A DNA stretch of 64,000 bases from Bacteroidota bacterium (GCA_018669475.1 JABHCC010000197.1:52193-116192), one strand, 5' to 3'; numbered from the stretch's first letter, positions 28,576-38,764 are shown. The notes: generated from the letters alone by a model not told the origin. A program made the numbers and translations.

Positions 28576-30879
28576 CTACCGGATGAGCATATGGGCCACT
28601 CCTATTTCAATACTATTAAGCAGAAACCTGCAATAATATGACCCCGGGGCGTGAGAATTATCCCTTTTCTTAATCGTATACGGGATCAACCATGTACCAT
28701 TGTATCCGAGTTCGTTTTGAATTTCGTCAACTTTCTGGCCAAGTGGAGAGTATATCTCAATTACTAAATTCCCAGGACCGGTATTTTCAAATTTAAAACT
28801 TGCCAGATCAGAGGCTGGATTAGGGTATACTGAGATTTTGCAATTTTCTGAAATAAGATCAGATTCAATTCCGGTAGAACCTATTCGGGGGATATTCTGA
28901 TCGAGCCAAATCAGCCTTTCATGAATCCATTTTTTTAACCATTCAATTTCATTTTCATAAGTGCCTCCAACGTAATAATTTGGCCACAAAGTGGTGTTCA
29001 GAATCGGCCATATTTCAAAATTCCTGATTCTGGATTCCTCAATATAATTTGTTGTACTGTCAATGAAGTTAAAAATTACTGCTTCATTCAAACTGCTGTC
29101 GCGTAGTGTATTCCACCGGGTAATGGCCTTTTCTTTGAAATATTCATCCTCTACTATTTTTTCCCACCAGAAAGGATTGATCTTATATCTTTCATTGCAA
29201 TAGTAATTAAAAAGATACGACCATCCAGAGCTTGAATAGCAAGCACATATATCATAGTTACTCATAGAATAATTAAAATCCCATAGCGGACCCATTTGGA
29301 GCAAGGGATCTCGGCTGTCTCTGTCTTTGTGTAGGTACATACTTGAACGAAAGGCATCTGCATCTCTGAAAAGTTCAGCTATCAGGAAAAAATCCACGAA
29401 ACTGTCAACATTAATCATTTTCCGGTAACCATCCAGTGGATCCATATAGTTCTCGCTTGCCATCAGAGATTCAAAACCTGTGATATATTCCCTTATATAG
29501 TTGAATTGTTCAGGAGTAGCCACTTCAGGACGAGGATAAACAAGTACCCATGTCACAGTTTGGTCAATGGCGTTTGAAGGAGGGTAGGGCGAATCCCATG
29601 TTTCGTTAGGTACTCCGCTGCCCCGGTCTACCTTTATCAGATATCCACCCGAGAGGCTGTCTGCTTCGTTATCATCATCATCTATTTTAGAGATATTGAC
29701 ACGATCTTTATCTCTTTTTACCTTCTCCATGAAGGCAAAAATGCCCATTTGTTTACCATTCAGAACCACATCAACATACTGGGTTCTGGGAGCCCATTGT
29801 CCCAGATTATTACCCATCCAGTAGGCAAGCACATTTTTTATCAGGCTCTTATCAGAATAAGGGCCATACAGAATCCAATCATTCTCTGACGGCATACCAA
29901 GGAGAGGGATATTATTATTTTCTCCTACAGAATCCTGGGTTTCCAGCGAATAGGAGATTTTTCCATCATCAACATACATCCAGCGTGAGGAATAACCTCT
30001 TTGCTCAATCGCTATATGCCCTTTATATTCATTCGGCAAATCAAAAATGGAGTTGAGTTGCCCATTTTGATTATTTGTCACGGTCATCCAGCCTGAAATC
30101 TTGGGCTCATCAGGAATCTCATCACCGTATGTGTCGATCACTATCAAAGGCAGATTGGATGAATAATGAGATTCCATCTGGGTAAACCATTCAGGAACAG
30201 GTTTATAGTTGTGGTCGCTTGAGATTACTCCTGCTATCAGATAGAAGTTTGATGACAAATCACGTGAACTTGATGATTCGTTGTGGACCTGGACTGCAAA
30301 CAGATTATTTCCCGAGAGCAAACTTCCAGCCATCGCGGCTGAATCAATGATAAATGGCTCAGGATATCCACCAGAATACATCTTGGCTTCATGACTTGAG
30401 CTTGCACGGGTGTTGTATCCAGGGAATGCATCATTTGCAGGCATATTAGCCCTTGCAATCTCTGTTCCATTCAGGTAAACAACAAAACCATCATCATAAT
30501 CAGCTATTAAAATAAGTTTTTCAATATCTGGCAAGTCGTCTATATTAAACCATTTACGCATATAAACCGAATAACTACGGGAAATCATGGTTCCATCATC
30601 ATCATCCCCAAATCCTATACCCCCTGATCCGGTAGGCCATTCAGAATCATCAAAATCCGGATTTCTCCATTCCCCAAGCTGATTATCAACACCTGCTGTT
30701 TTAACAGCTAAGTATGCGTAATCCTCATCCGCATGAAAGATGCTTTCGTAATGATCGATATCAGTGGTGGGCATATATACTGGGGATTGAGAAGCAAATA
30801 ATTGCTCAGCTTGCCAAAATAATATGCAAAGCAGGAAAAAGCTTATGACAGCTTTCGTTAAAATCCGGAAAGACTTCAT
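28576..30879 (-). CDS. CotH kinase family protein with T9SS sorting domain
   Basis: About 767 residues: signal peptide (residues 1-30, ending near LFASQ), a galactose-binding-like jelly roll (about 40-220, with VYMRKWFNIDDLP and ADYDDGFVVYLNGTEIAR), a CotH kinase-like domain (about 250-670; MGPLWDFNYSMSN is the typical GPxWDfD motif) and a C-terminal type A T9SS sorting domain (SVYPNPASDLASF...). CotH domains are atypical protein kinases known from spore coats, but surface members in Bacteroidota have unknown targets. The Met 11 codons downstream of the first possible one was chosen because it begins the signal peptide. Confidence 0.88.
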   Translation of the reverse strand: MKSFRILTKAVISFFLLCILFWQAEQLFASQSPVYMPTTDIDHYESIFHADEDYAYLAVKTAGVDNQLGEWRNPDFDDSEWPTGSGGIGFGDDDDGTMISRSYSVYMRKWFNIDDLPDIEKLILIADYDDGFVVYLNGTEIARANMPANDAFPGYNTRASSSHEAKMYSGGYPEPFIIDSAAMAGSLLSGNNLFAVQVHNESSSSRDLSSNFYLIAGVISSDHNYKPVPEWFTQMESHYSSNLPLIVIDTYGDEIPDEPKISGWMTVTNNQNGQLNSIFDLPNEYKGHIAIEQRGYSSRWMYVDDGKISYSLETQDSVGENNNIPLLGMPSENDWILYGPYSDKSLIKNVLAYWMGNNLGQWAPRTQYVDVVLNGKQMGIFAFMEKVKRDKDRVNISKIDDDDNEADSLSGGYLIKVDRGSGVPNETWDSPYPPSNAIDQTVTWVLVYPRPEVATPEQFNYIREYITGFESLMASENYMDPLDGYRKMINVDSFVDFFLIAELFRDADAFRSSMYLHKDRDSRDPLLQMGPLWDFNYSMSNYDICACYSSSGWSYLFNYYCNERYKINPFWWEKIVEDEYFKEKAITRWNTLRDSSLNEAVIFNFIDSTTNYIEESRIRNFEIWPILNTTLWPNYYVGGTYENEIEWLKKWIHERLIWLDQNIPRIGSTGIESDLISENCKISVYPNPASDLASFKFENTGPGNLVIEIYSPLGQKVDEIQNELGYNGTWLIPYTIKKRDNSHAPGSYYCRFLLNSIEIGVAHMLIR

Positions 30880-31054
30880 TTTTTTCGTATTCAGGTTGAC
30901 ATCAAAATACAAATTTTCGTAATGAGAATGAAATTAAGTGGCCATGCTACCCAAAAGTCATGCAAAACAGTCAGTATTATTCTTTTAGCAATGAGGTTTT
31001 GGTTTAAAAGAAGTATCTTCAGTGAAGATTTCCCAAACTATAAACCACATTATT

Positions 31055-31762
31055 ATGAGACTAGTATTGATTTCATGCATCGCTGCGCTAATTACAATGA
31101 GTTGTACTACAGAATATGAAAGTCTGCTCAAAGTTGGAGAAATAAGCGGTTCAATGACGAAAACTGATATCAGCCCTGTTTATGAAAGGAGCATTGGAGG
31201 GAATGATGAAGTTTCTTACGATCTGGACATTGATGATGATGGCAACATTGATATCAGGTTTACCGGTTCAAGTGGAATGCCAGCAAGTGGAAATGAATCA
31301 CATAGCTGGGATATTTCTTGTGTCAATACTGCTTTTGAATTTGCGTGTGAAGAGATTACTCACACATACAGGAATTGCACACGTGAGGAAGAAGGTGTGA
31401 CTCATGATATTTTTTATACTGATAAATACCAATATACTTGTACATATACCGATGTGGCCTCAGATCTGACCAAAACGATCTGGTCACCTACAGCGTTCTC
31501 ATCTGGTGATGTCATTACCAGTGATGGAAAATGGTCTACTGAACCAACTATACTTACTGATTATCGATATTATCATAATTATCTGGGCAATCCGGGAGAT
31601 ACAGATTATGCCACTTATTATGAAGCCTTTGGGAATTGGCCAAGCCTTCAGAATAAATATATACTTATCAGAAAGAACCTTACCGGATCATATCGCTACG
31701 GTTGGATTAAAATCTCCTTCATGGGTACTGATTCGATTAAGATTACGGAATTTGCTTTATAG
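31055..31762 (+). CDS. Hypothetical lipoprotein
   Basis: A 235-residue protein with a lipoprotein signal (MRLVLISCIAALITMSCTTE). The rest is rich in Asp, Ser, Thr and Tyr, with an acidic DLDIDDDGNIDIRF repeat like a calcium-binding loop, and a Ser-rich linker. No known domain could be assigned. The frame is open 11 codons upstream, but ATG 31055 starts the signal peptide. The cysteines at about 93, 101, 111 and 129 may form disulfides. Confidence 0.6.
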   Translation: MRLVLISCIAALITMSCTTEYESLLKVGEISGSMTKTDISPVYERSIGGNDEVSYDLDIDDDGNIDIRFTGSSGMPASGNESHSWDISCVNTAFEFACEEITHTYRNCTREEEGVTHDIFYTDKYQYTCTYTDVASDLTKTIWSPTAFSSGDVITSDGKWSTEPTILTDYRYYHNYLGNPGDTDYATYYEAFGNWPSLQNKYILIRKNLTGSYRYGWIKISFMGTDSIKITEFAL

Positions 31763-32114
31763 GAGTCCGTTCATCCCCTGGGGATAGTCTATTAATAATA
31801 AGTAGCCAATCAGAACTGGCACCCTGGCCAATGGCCTCGTATTTTACCATTCACCAAAGACTCGCTTCTGCCACTGGGACTTGTAATATGCTGTGCAAGT
31901 GTTAAAAAGGGCAGCAACAAAACCTAAAAATAAACCAGAAGATTTTGTTTGTCATTTCTATGTATGCAATGTTGGAATTCAGAAGCAGTTAAATGTTCAG
32001 TAAAAAAACAAATTATTGGTTTAGATTAGCAACATAATGATAACTTTGAAACGAAACTGAACCAGAACCGACATTGAATATCAGGTCTGTTATTTAGCTG
32101 AGCAAATTGGTGTT
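31763..32114. other. Intergenic region without genes
   Basis: About 350 bp between the lipoprotein gene and the SLC12-type gene. It holds no convincing reading frame or RNA gene. The only signal is the promoter at 32017-32048 described separately. Confidence 0.6.
32017..32048 (+). promoter_or_regulatory. Bacteroidota-type promoter of the SLC12-like gene
   Basis: A -7 box TAACTTTG (32041-32048) matches TAnnTTTG exactly and has a -33-like TTGG 20 bp upstream (32017-32020). Transcription would begin near 32055, 60 bp before the ATG. Confidence 0.55.
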
Positions 32115-34331
32115 ATGTCAGAAAAAACTGTATCCCAGCCTATTAAATTCGGAACCTTTTTAGGAGTATTTACCCCAAGTGTGTTAACCATTCTTGGTGT
32201 GATGATGTACCTGAGATTCGGGTGGGTATTGGGTAATCTTGGTTTACCCCTGACCTTACTCACTGTAATTCTTGCCAGTAGCATTACTTTTGTTACCGGA
32301 CTGAGTGCATCAGCAATATCCACTAACATGAAGGTGGGTGTGGGTGGAGAGTACTATATGATCTCCAGAAGTCTGGGTATTCAGCTTGGTGGAGCAATTG
32401 GTATACCGCTTTTCCTCTGCAGAACATTAAGTCTGACATTATATGCCTTTGGATTAGCAGAATCAATAGCTCCTTTTTGGCCTGCTGAATGGGGAGCTCC
32501 TCCGATTCAATTAATGGCTGCATTGATAATATTGTTTGCTACTGCTGTTGCCGGTAAAAGTGCAAACCTTAGTTTGAAAATGCAGTTGCCAATAATGGGG
32601 GCTGTAGGTTTGAGTCTGATAGCATTATTCACAGGTGTTTTGACCGGTGGATTTCAGGCCCCTGAAATGGTTGCCAACTACCATCGTTCTGCTCCCGAAG
32701 GATTTTGGTTTGTATTTGCAGTTTTTTTCCCTGCCGTAACTGGATTTACGGCCGGAATTGGAATGAGTGGTGATCTTAAAGATTCGAAGAAATCAATTCC
32801 AAAAGGCACTATTCTGGCGGTTATCACCGGAACGGTGGTTTACATTTTAATACTTACGGCATTATCCCTTACCTCAAGAGTTGATGGTGAGATGATGGCG
32901 AAGATTGATACTTCAGCCCCCCCAATATGGTCAAAAATTGCCTTTTTGGGTATGGTATTAATCTATCCCGGACTCTGGGGAGCAATCTTATCTTCTGCCT
33001 TTGGAAGTATTCTTGGCGGACCAAGAGTATTGCAAGCTTTATCTCTTGATAAAATTGCACCTAAATTTTTAGGAAAAACCAGTAGCACGGGGCAGCCAAC
33101 TACTGCTACCTGGGTAACTGGAGGAATTGCTCTAATGGCCGTTGCACTGGGAGATCTTAACGCAGTTGGAAGATGGGTTACAATTTTTTTCCTGACTCTC
33201 TATATTGCAATTAACTTATCGGCGGTAATCGAGAGACTTGTTGGTGATGTTTCATACAGACCAACCATCCAGGTTCATTGGATCATTTCTTTATTTGGCT
33301 GCATTGGTGCCGGTGTTGTAATGTTTCTGATAAACCCTGTTGCATGTGTAATTGCCATAACTCTTGAATTGCTTATCTACTCATATCTTAAAAGAAAAGC
33401 ATTACAAGGCAGCTGGGGAGATGTTCGCGCTGGCTTATGGAGTTCGGTTGCCCGATTTGCTTTGATCAAGCTGAAAGAAAAACAAACTCACGCTAGAAAT
33501 TGGCGCCCGAATATTATTTTATTTTCATCCAATCCCAAGAGCTTGATGCAGCTAACCCGAATTGCAAATTGGTTCAATCAGAATAGGGGTATAGTAACAG
33601 TATGCAGAACTATAATTGGAGAAATTGGGGATACGAATGTTGATATTCAGACAATGCAACAGGAGATTGAGAAAGAATTGGCAGACCAGAAAATAACAGC
33701 ATTTCCTGAAGTTAATATTGTCTCTACTTTTGAAGAAGGGGTTATTAGTATTATCCAGGCAAACGGGTTCGCTGGTATGCAATCGAATACCGTGATGTTT
33801 GGATGGACAGAAGGGATTGACCGGATTCAGAGATTATTGAGAATTGTGCGGGTTGTTTCTGAGATGAAGCGAAACAGCATACTTGCTTTTGTGCCCGAAT
33901 CAGAAAAATCCTCAACTCATAATCGCATTGATGTTTGGTGGAGAGGAATGCAGAAAAATGGTGATATGATGCTGCTACTGGCTCATTTGTTAAATATGAA
34001 CACAGAATGGCGACAGGCAAAATTGCATCTGAGAACCATTGTTTCAAGCCAGGAAGAAGTAAAGCCAATGGCAGAAAGGTTGAAAGCTCTGATTGCCGAG
34101 TCAAGAATGCCTGCTGAATGTGATGTTCTTTTGAATGACAATAATGAGAATGTTATTGACCTTATGCATGAGTGGAGTAAAGATGCAGATATTGTTTTCT
34201 TGGGATTGGCCTTGCCAGATAGCAGGGATAACATGGAATTTGCAGAAAAATTGGATAAGCTTGTTACTGGATTCAAATCCACCATTTTAGTTAGAAATGC
34301 AGAATCAACGCAGGGTGCACTGATCGAGTAA
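32115..34331 (+). CDS. SLC12-family (Na-K-Cl / K-Cl cotransporter-like) amino acid/cation permease
   Basis: A 738-residue membrane protein. An APC-type 12-helix core (about 15-430) begins with FGTFLGVFTPSVLTILGVMMYLRFGW, which resembles the N-terminus of eukaryotic NKCC/KCC carriers; GVGGEYYMISRSLG is the SLC12 helix 3 region. A large C-terminal soluble domain (about 440-735) resembles the SLC12 tail with a universal-stress-like fold (TNVDIQTMQQEIEKEL). Bacterial members may carry cations with chloride or amino acids. The start is ATG 32115. Confidence 0.88.
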   Translation: MSEKTVSQPIKFGTFLGVFTPSVLTILGVMMYLRFGWVLGNLGLPLTLLTVILASSITFVTGLSASAISTNMKVGVGGEYYMISRSLGIQLGGAIGIPLFLCRTLSLTLYAFGLAESIAPFWPAEWGAPPIQLMAALIILFATAVAGKSANLSLKMQLPIMGAVGLSLIALFTGVLTGGFQAPEMVANYHRSAPEGFWFVFAVFFPAVTGFTAGIGMSGDLKDSKKSIPKGTILAVITGTVVYILILTALSLTSRVDGEMMAKIDTSAPPIWSKIAFLGMVLIYPGLWGAILSSAFGSILGGPRVLQALSLDKIAPKFLGKTSSTGQPTTATWVTGGIALMAVALGDLNAVGRWVTIFFLTLYIAINLSAVIERLVGDVSYRPTIQVHWIISLFGCIGAGVVMFLINPVACVIAITLELLIYSYLKRKALQGSWGDVRAGLWSSVARFALIKLKEKQTHARNWRPNIILFSSNPKSLMQLTRIANWFNQNRGIVTVCRTIIGEIGDTNVDIQTMQQEIEKELADQKITAFPEVNIVSTFEEGVISIIQANGFAGMQSNTVMFGWTEGIDRIQRLLRIVRVVSEMKRNSILAFVPESEKSSTHNRIDVWWRGMQKNGDMMLLLAHLLNMNTEWRQAKLHLRTIVSSQEEVKPMAERLKALIAESRMPAECDVLLNDNNENVIDLMHEWSKDADIVFLGLALPDSRDNMEFAEKLDKLVTGFKSTILVRNAESTQGALIE

Positions 34332-34465
34332 GTGAAGGAGGTTGGGAATAGAAATATAGAAGTGTATCGCATTCAGGATCATACTTAGGTGGTGGCCTTT
34401 ATCTGGATTTATTTTAATTTTTTTGTGAGCTCCATCCGGCAGGTAAAACAAATTAAAGGGATAAA

Positions 34466-36070
34466 ATGAAAATTAAGTTACTCCTATTTAGCTTTTTTCT
34501 TGCAGTTCTAACAGGCTGCTCTGATGTAGCAGATAATAAGCTTGAAAATCCTGAATTCAATTTATTTAACAAGTTGAAAATAACTCAAATTCGTCCGCAT
34601 GGATGGATTAAAACCTTTTTAGAACGCCAAAAAGAAGGTTTAACAGGAAATATTGAAGTTGCTGGTTATCCTTTTGATACAAAAATGTGGGCATGCGAGA
34701 AGATTAAAGGTTCAACAAAAGCATGGTGGCCCTATGAGCAAAGCTCTTATTATATTGATGGTGCACACAGACTTGCCTTATTATTAAATGACAAGAAACT
34801 GGAAGCGAAAGTTAAATTACAAACCCAATACGTTCTCGACCATATAAATCCAGAAACAGGACGTATTAGTACAAATTTAGCAGACAGATGGTGGCGTTGG
34901 CCTTATGCTCAATTTTTCAGAAATTTCATGACCGAATATGAGCTTACAGGCGACCGGAAAATAATTGAAGCGCTTCAGAAACACTATCTGACTTTTAAAG
35001 CAGAGGATTTTGCCGATGATTTGGAGCTTGCCAATATTGAAGAGATTTGCTGGTTATATGGAATTACAAAAAACGAGAGATTACTTGATATGGCAGTTGA
35101 GGCTTACCGATTGTTTAAATCTGATATTTCTTATAGAAACAGAAGCGAGGGGGAAAATAAGAACGATATGCAATTTGGTTCTGATAGAGTACCTGATATG
35201 CATGGGGTGGTGTATCTTGAACTAGTCAAAATTCCTGCTATCCTGTACAGCTATACTGGCAAGAGAGAATATTTGGAAGAAGCTGAGAATGGCATCCGAA
35301 AAATGGAAGAGCATCATATGCTTATTTCTGGTTTGCCAAGCTCTACTGAACACTTTAGGGGGATTTCAGATCTGGCCGGACATGAGACCTGTAATACGGC
35401 TGTTTTTCCGTACAGTTATGGATATTTGCTAAGGATCAACGGTGATGCTAAATTGGGCGATAAAATTGAAAAAGCAGTTTTCAACGCAGGTATAGGTTCA
35501 GTTACTAAAGATTTTAAATCCCATCAATATTTTTCATCTCCAAATCAAATAATAAGCTCTTTAAAATCCAATTTGTACGGACATAATCCGGCAAGAATGA
35601 TATATGCACCAGGGCATGATGTTGAATGCTGCACTGGAAATGTAAATAGATTCATGCCTTATTATGTTGAGCAAATGTGGTTAAGCTCTCCTGGCAATGG
35701 TTTAGTGGCTGCTTTATTTGGACCATCATCTGTAACAGCAAATGTTGGAATAAACAAAGATGAGATTAGAATAATTGAGGAAACAGATTATCCTTTCTCC
35801 GAGGAGATTAATTTCAAAATTGAAACAAAAGAAAAAGTTTCCTTTCCTTTTTTCATTAGAATTCCAACTTGGTGCACTACGCCTGAAATATTCATTAACG
35901 GTGAGAAAACCAATTTGGATATCAAACAAGGTGCCTTCACTGTTCTTGTCAGGGAGTTTTTAAATGGAGATATAATTACTTTGAAAATTCCTGGTGACAT
36001 AAAAATTTCTTCGTGGCCCAACAATGAGATTGGAGTTGAAAAAGGTCCTCTTGTTTTAGTTTACCCGTAA
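34466..36070 (+). CDS. GH127-like (DUF1680) beta-L-arabinofuranosidase-type lipoprotein, frameshifted
   Basis: The first 534 residues of a glycoside hydrolase family 127-like protein, with lipoprotein signal FFLAVLTGCSD. Typical blocks include ELANIEEICWLYG, HETCNTAVFPYSYG and PGHDVECCTGNVNRFMPYYVE, which contains the GH127 Cys residues involved in zinc coordination. The family removes beta-L-arabinofuranose or related sugars. The frame ends early at VLVYP-stop. One T fewer than expected in the run at 36054-36057 appears responsible: one extra T would read PLVFSLPVK and join the next 122-residue frame. Either a real mutation or a sequence error. Confidence 0.8.
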   Translation: MKIKLLLFSFFLAVLTGCSDVADNKLENPEFNLFNKLKITQIRPHGWIKTFLERQKEGLTGNIEVAGYPFDTKMWACEKIKGSTKAWWPYEQSSYYIDGAHRLALLLNDKKLEAKVKLQTQYVLDHINPETGRISTNLADRWWRWPYAQFFRNFMTEYELTGDRKIIEALQKHYLTFKAEDFADDLELANIEEICWLYGITKNERLLDMAVEAYRLFKSDISYRNRSEGENKNDMQFGSDRVPDMHGVVYLELVKIPAILYSYTGKREYLEEAENGIRKMEEHHMLISGLPSSTEHFRGISDLAGHETCNTAVFPYSYGYLLRINGDAKLGDKIEKAVFNAGIGSVTKDFKSHQYFSSPNQIISSLKSNLYGHNPARMIYAPGHDVECCTGNVNRFMPYYVEQMWLSSPGNGLVAALFGPSSVTANVGINKDEIRIIEETDYPFSEEINFKIETKEKVSFPFFIRIPTWCTTPEIFINGEKTNLDIKQGAFTVLVREFLNGDIITLKIPGDIKISSWPNNEIGVEKGPLVLVYP

Positions 36071-36441
36071 AGATGGAGCAAACAATCGTTGAGGATTACG
36101 AGAGGTCAACAAGAGAATTCCCAGCGTATGAAATGTATCCGCAGGATTCATGGAATTATGGATTAGTTCATTCCATATCAGAAATTAGGCTTGAATATCA
36201 CACAATTGAGGGTTATCCATGGGACAAGGGAAATTCTCCTATTACAATAAAAGTGCCGGTTAAGGCTGTTAATAACTGGAAAATGGTCAGGGTTTATGAT
36301 GCCATACTTGATGAAGACGTATTCAAAACCCCGGCAATTCCAATAAATCCGATTTTTTCCGAAGATTTAGAATACGTCAATTTAGTTCCTTACGGTGCCA
36401 CTACACTTAGGATAAGTCTGTTTCCAAAAGTTGACAAATAA
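36058..36441 (+). pseudogene. C-terminal part of the GH127-like gene in a shifted frame
   Basis: The frame continues with SLPVKMEQTIVEDYERSTRE and PAYEMYPQDSWNYGLVHSIS, matching the C-terminal region of GH127/DUF1680 proteins (the YPxxxWNYGL block). It lacks its own signal or a natural start; its Met at 36073 is internal to the protein. It is almost certainly the continuation of the 34466 gene across a one-base deletion. Confidence 0.75.
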
Positions 36442-36455
36442 ACTTTTTGCTTGCA

Positions 36456-36523
36456 GTTTTACCGGTACGGCTGCTGTTCTTGCTGTTCATCCAGAAGCTC
36501 TGGTTCCAGGTGGGTATACTCAC
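36456..36523 (-). repeat. Fragment duplicating the 3' part of the HU-like gene
   Basis: This intergenic stretch is similar to 53176-53244, inside the HU-like gene; over 51 bp (36473-36523 against 53194-53244) 46 bases agree. Read on the minus strand it encodes EYTHLEPELLDEQQEQ, against EYAHLKPELLEEQKEQ in the HU-like protein, then stops. It looks like a decayed copy of an HU-LysM-type gene. Confidence 0.7.
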
Positions 36524-36555
36524 CTGGTTTTATCTTTATAAAATTACAACAAACC

Positions 36556-37800
36556 CTAAAAGTTATACTTCAACTTCATGTAAACCATTGAGTTGTCTTT
36601 ATACTGCCCAAATCGTCCATTTTCGTCTCCTACAAAGATATTTGAGCCAAGAAGAAGTGAGAAGCTATCATCAAAATCGTATGTAATCTTTGGTCTGATG
36701 AGTGCATCTTCATTGCTTAATCCTATGTATGCGAACAGGTCAAGATGTAAAGTCTCACGAAACATATCATAGCGGGCTAAGAATGTCATCGTATTCTGAA
36801 TTTCCTCATTAATCATATTCTCATCATAATCTAAAACTGTTTCCTGAATGAATTGAGTGCTGAATTTCACATCTTTTATGCTAAAATCCATTCCAACAAG
36901 GTAATGCAGGTAGTCTTTCTCAACTAGTGCATCTACTGCAGTAGGATCTTGTGTCTGAAAATACTTACCATTATAGTAAGCGGCTTCTCCGCGTAATACA
37001 ACACCAAAAATTTCGGTACTAAAGGAACCTCCACCTAAATATAATCTATGGTGTTCAGGTGTAATATTTAGTCCTGTAAGAACCGGGGCGCCGGTCGACA
37101 TATCAAATTGCTTGTCAACGTGCATTGTAGGATTATCATCCCAGGTGTATCCGCCCATCAGTTCGAAATCAATTTTTGAAGTAAGGGCTGAATATTTTAC
37201 AAAAACTTCGCTGTTTTCAAGGCTTGGGTTTATTGTTGACTTTGACCAGTCGAAAGCAGGTGGTGCCATAAAATCACGATTAACACTCCAGATAGAGTTA
37301 GAAGCAGGCATTATTGTTGGAGTGAAGTTTGGGAGCCATATCACTTCAAGTGTACTGTTACCAATATAATAGTCAAATTTTGTGGCTAGTACACCGGTTC
37401 TGATTTCATCGAAATCAGGCAACAAAAATTCAGTGAGATTTAAGGGCGAAACCACGTCTGTAATAAATACGCCATCAGCTTTACCCCAAACCACTTGTTG
37501 CTGTCCTATTCGCAGATCAAAGTTCTTGAAATATAAATCGAGATATAGTTCTCTTAATCGTAAATCCAGGCTATCAGCATTATAACTATACAGCATAGGA
37601 TTAGCTTTAAACGCTACTTTATTCCCGGATTTGCTAATATCCAGATTGAGAGTATTCTGCAGAATCGAAAAATCTCCGGTATCATACATAATTCCAGTAT
37701 AGCTCCGTGCAAATCCTGAGAAGTCTGCATTCTGTGCTATTGTAAGCTGACTTACTGCTAGCAGTAATATTAATATTAGTCCTTTTGTTTTCATTATCAA
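36556..37800 (-). CDS. Outer-membrane beta-barrel protein (porin-like) of RND operon
   Basis: A 414-residue exported protein: signal peptide (MKTKGLILILLLAVSQLTIA), alternating hydrophobic beta strands and a C-terminal aromatic residue (MKLKYNF) as expected for Bam insertion. The region DLRIGQQQVVWGKADGVF resembles DUF1302-type barrels that accompany MMPL transporters. Its probable role is the outer-membrane component of a lipid or hydrophobe export route. It is the last gene of the TetR-RND operon. Confidence 0.75.
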   Translation of the reverse strand: MIMKTKGLILILLLAVSQLTIAQNADFSGFARSYTGIMYDTGDFSILQNTLNLDISKSGNKVAFKANPMLYSYNADSLDLRLRELYLDLYFKNFDLRIGQQQVVWGKADGVFITDVVSPLNLTEFLLPDFDEIRTGVLATKFDYYIGNSTLEVIWLPNFTPTIMPASNSIWSVNRDFMAPPAFDWSKSTINPSLENSEVFVKYSALTSKIDFELMGGYTWDDNPTMHVDKQFDMSTGAPVLTGLNITPEHHRLYLGGGSFSTEIFGVVLRGEAAYYNGKYFQTQDPTAVDALVEKDYLHYLVGMDFSIKDVKFSTQFIQETVLDYDENMINEEIQNTMTFLARYDMFRETLHLDLFAYIGLSNEDALIRPKITYDFDDSFSLLLGSNIFVGDENGRFGQYKDNSMVYMKLKYNF

Positions 37801-37812
37801 TTTATTAAAAAG

Positions 37813-38712
37813 TTAAAATCTTAATTTTTCTGTCATAACACCAAAGCGTATAATATCTATTTTATGGTTAAAATATATGTTATAATAATCCATGCCATGG
37901 TATAATTGAGTAAAGAATCCGATATCTTCCAAAAATTTTGGATGATAATAAAATGTAAGGCTCAGGTTGAGCCTGTCCGGAGAAAAATTCCCCCAGTTAT
38001 TCACGTCTCCAAACATCCAGGTTGTCTGAGCTTTTATTGAAAAACTTGCTTTTTTCTTTATATTTTGTTCACTGCTTGATGGAATTTTAAAAATTGAAAA
38101 TGTTGAATTCCATCTGTACATGCTATAATTATTACTTAGTTCTTCCTCCGTCAATTTTGAGGGATGAATTTGCAATGATGTACTGAAAAACTGCGCAGCA
38201 TTATATCTTGTATTATAATTTGTTCTAATTAAGCCCAGCTCCAAATAATTTGTAGAAAAACTTCCGTTTTTAAGGTTAATGTCTCCGTTTTCAAGAAAAA
38301 ATTCGCCGTCTTGTCCATTGGAATGATGAGCAAATCTCCCGAATAAACTTAAACTATTGACATTACACTTTGGGCTTAATAAATAATACATTGTTATTTG
38401 GGGCATATAGCTTGGAGTTCTTACAGGATATGATTCCTCCTGAAACATTCTGACAATAACTTGCGGAGTAATAACTCCCATCAACCTGGAGTCTTCATTT
38501 ACACGCAAGTAGAAGTTAGGAATCAGATTCCCTTCAAACCATAAAGGCTCAATATTCCCTATATCTGTTGGAAAAGTAATAAAGCTATTCCCTTGATTTG
38601 CCCAGGCGATTGTGCTTAGCCCCATTCCCTGTATTGTATCATTCCTTTCTTGCCCACTGCAGGAAACAGAATAAACTATTGAAATAATCACTATGAAACC
38701 ATATTTACTCAT
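37813..38712 (-). CDS. Outer-membrane phospholipase A (OMPLA)-like barrel
   Basis: A 299-residue exported protein with signal peptide (MSKYGFIVIISIVYSVSCSG) and beta-rich sequence ending in an aromatic residue (EKLRF). The block GRFAHHSNGQDG contains the H-x-S-N-G pattern of the OMPLA active site (His142/Ser144 in E. coli PldA), and the downstream STNYLELGL could supply the Asn. The spacing between Ser and Asn is longer than in E. coli. If true, it would hydrolyse surface-exposed phospholipids. The identification is tentative. Confidence 0.45.
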   Translation of the reverse strand: MSKYGFIVIISIVYSVSCSGQERNDTIQGMGLSTIAWANQGNSFITFPTDIGNIEPLWFEGNLIPNFYLRVNEDSRLMGVITPQVIVRMFQEESYPVRTPSYMPQITMYYLLSPKCNVNSLSLFGRFAHHSNGQDGEFFLENGDINLKNGSFSTNYLELGLIRTNYNTRYNAAQFFSTSLQIHPSKLTEEELSNNYSMYRWNSTFSIFKIPSSSEQNIKKKASFSIKAQTTWMFGDVNNWGNFSPDRLNLSLTFYYHPKFLEDIGFFTQLYHGMDYYNIYFNHKIDIIRFGVMTEKLRF

Positions 38713-38764
38713 AATTTGTGTTCTTAAGTGTGAACGACTAAGCCAATGCCTGTCAATAGATTAA

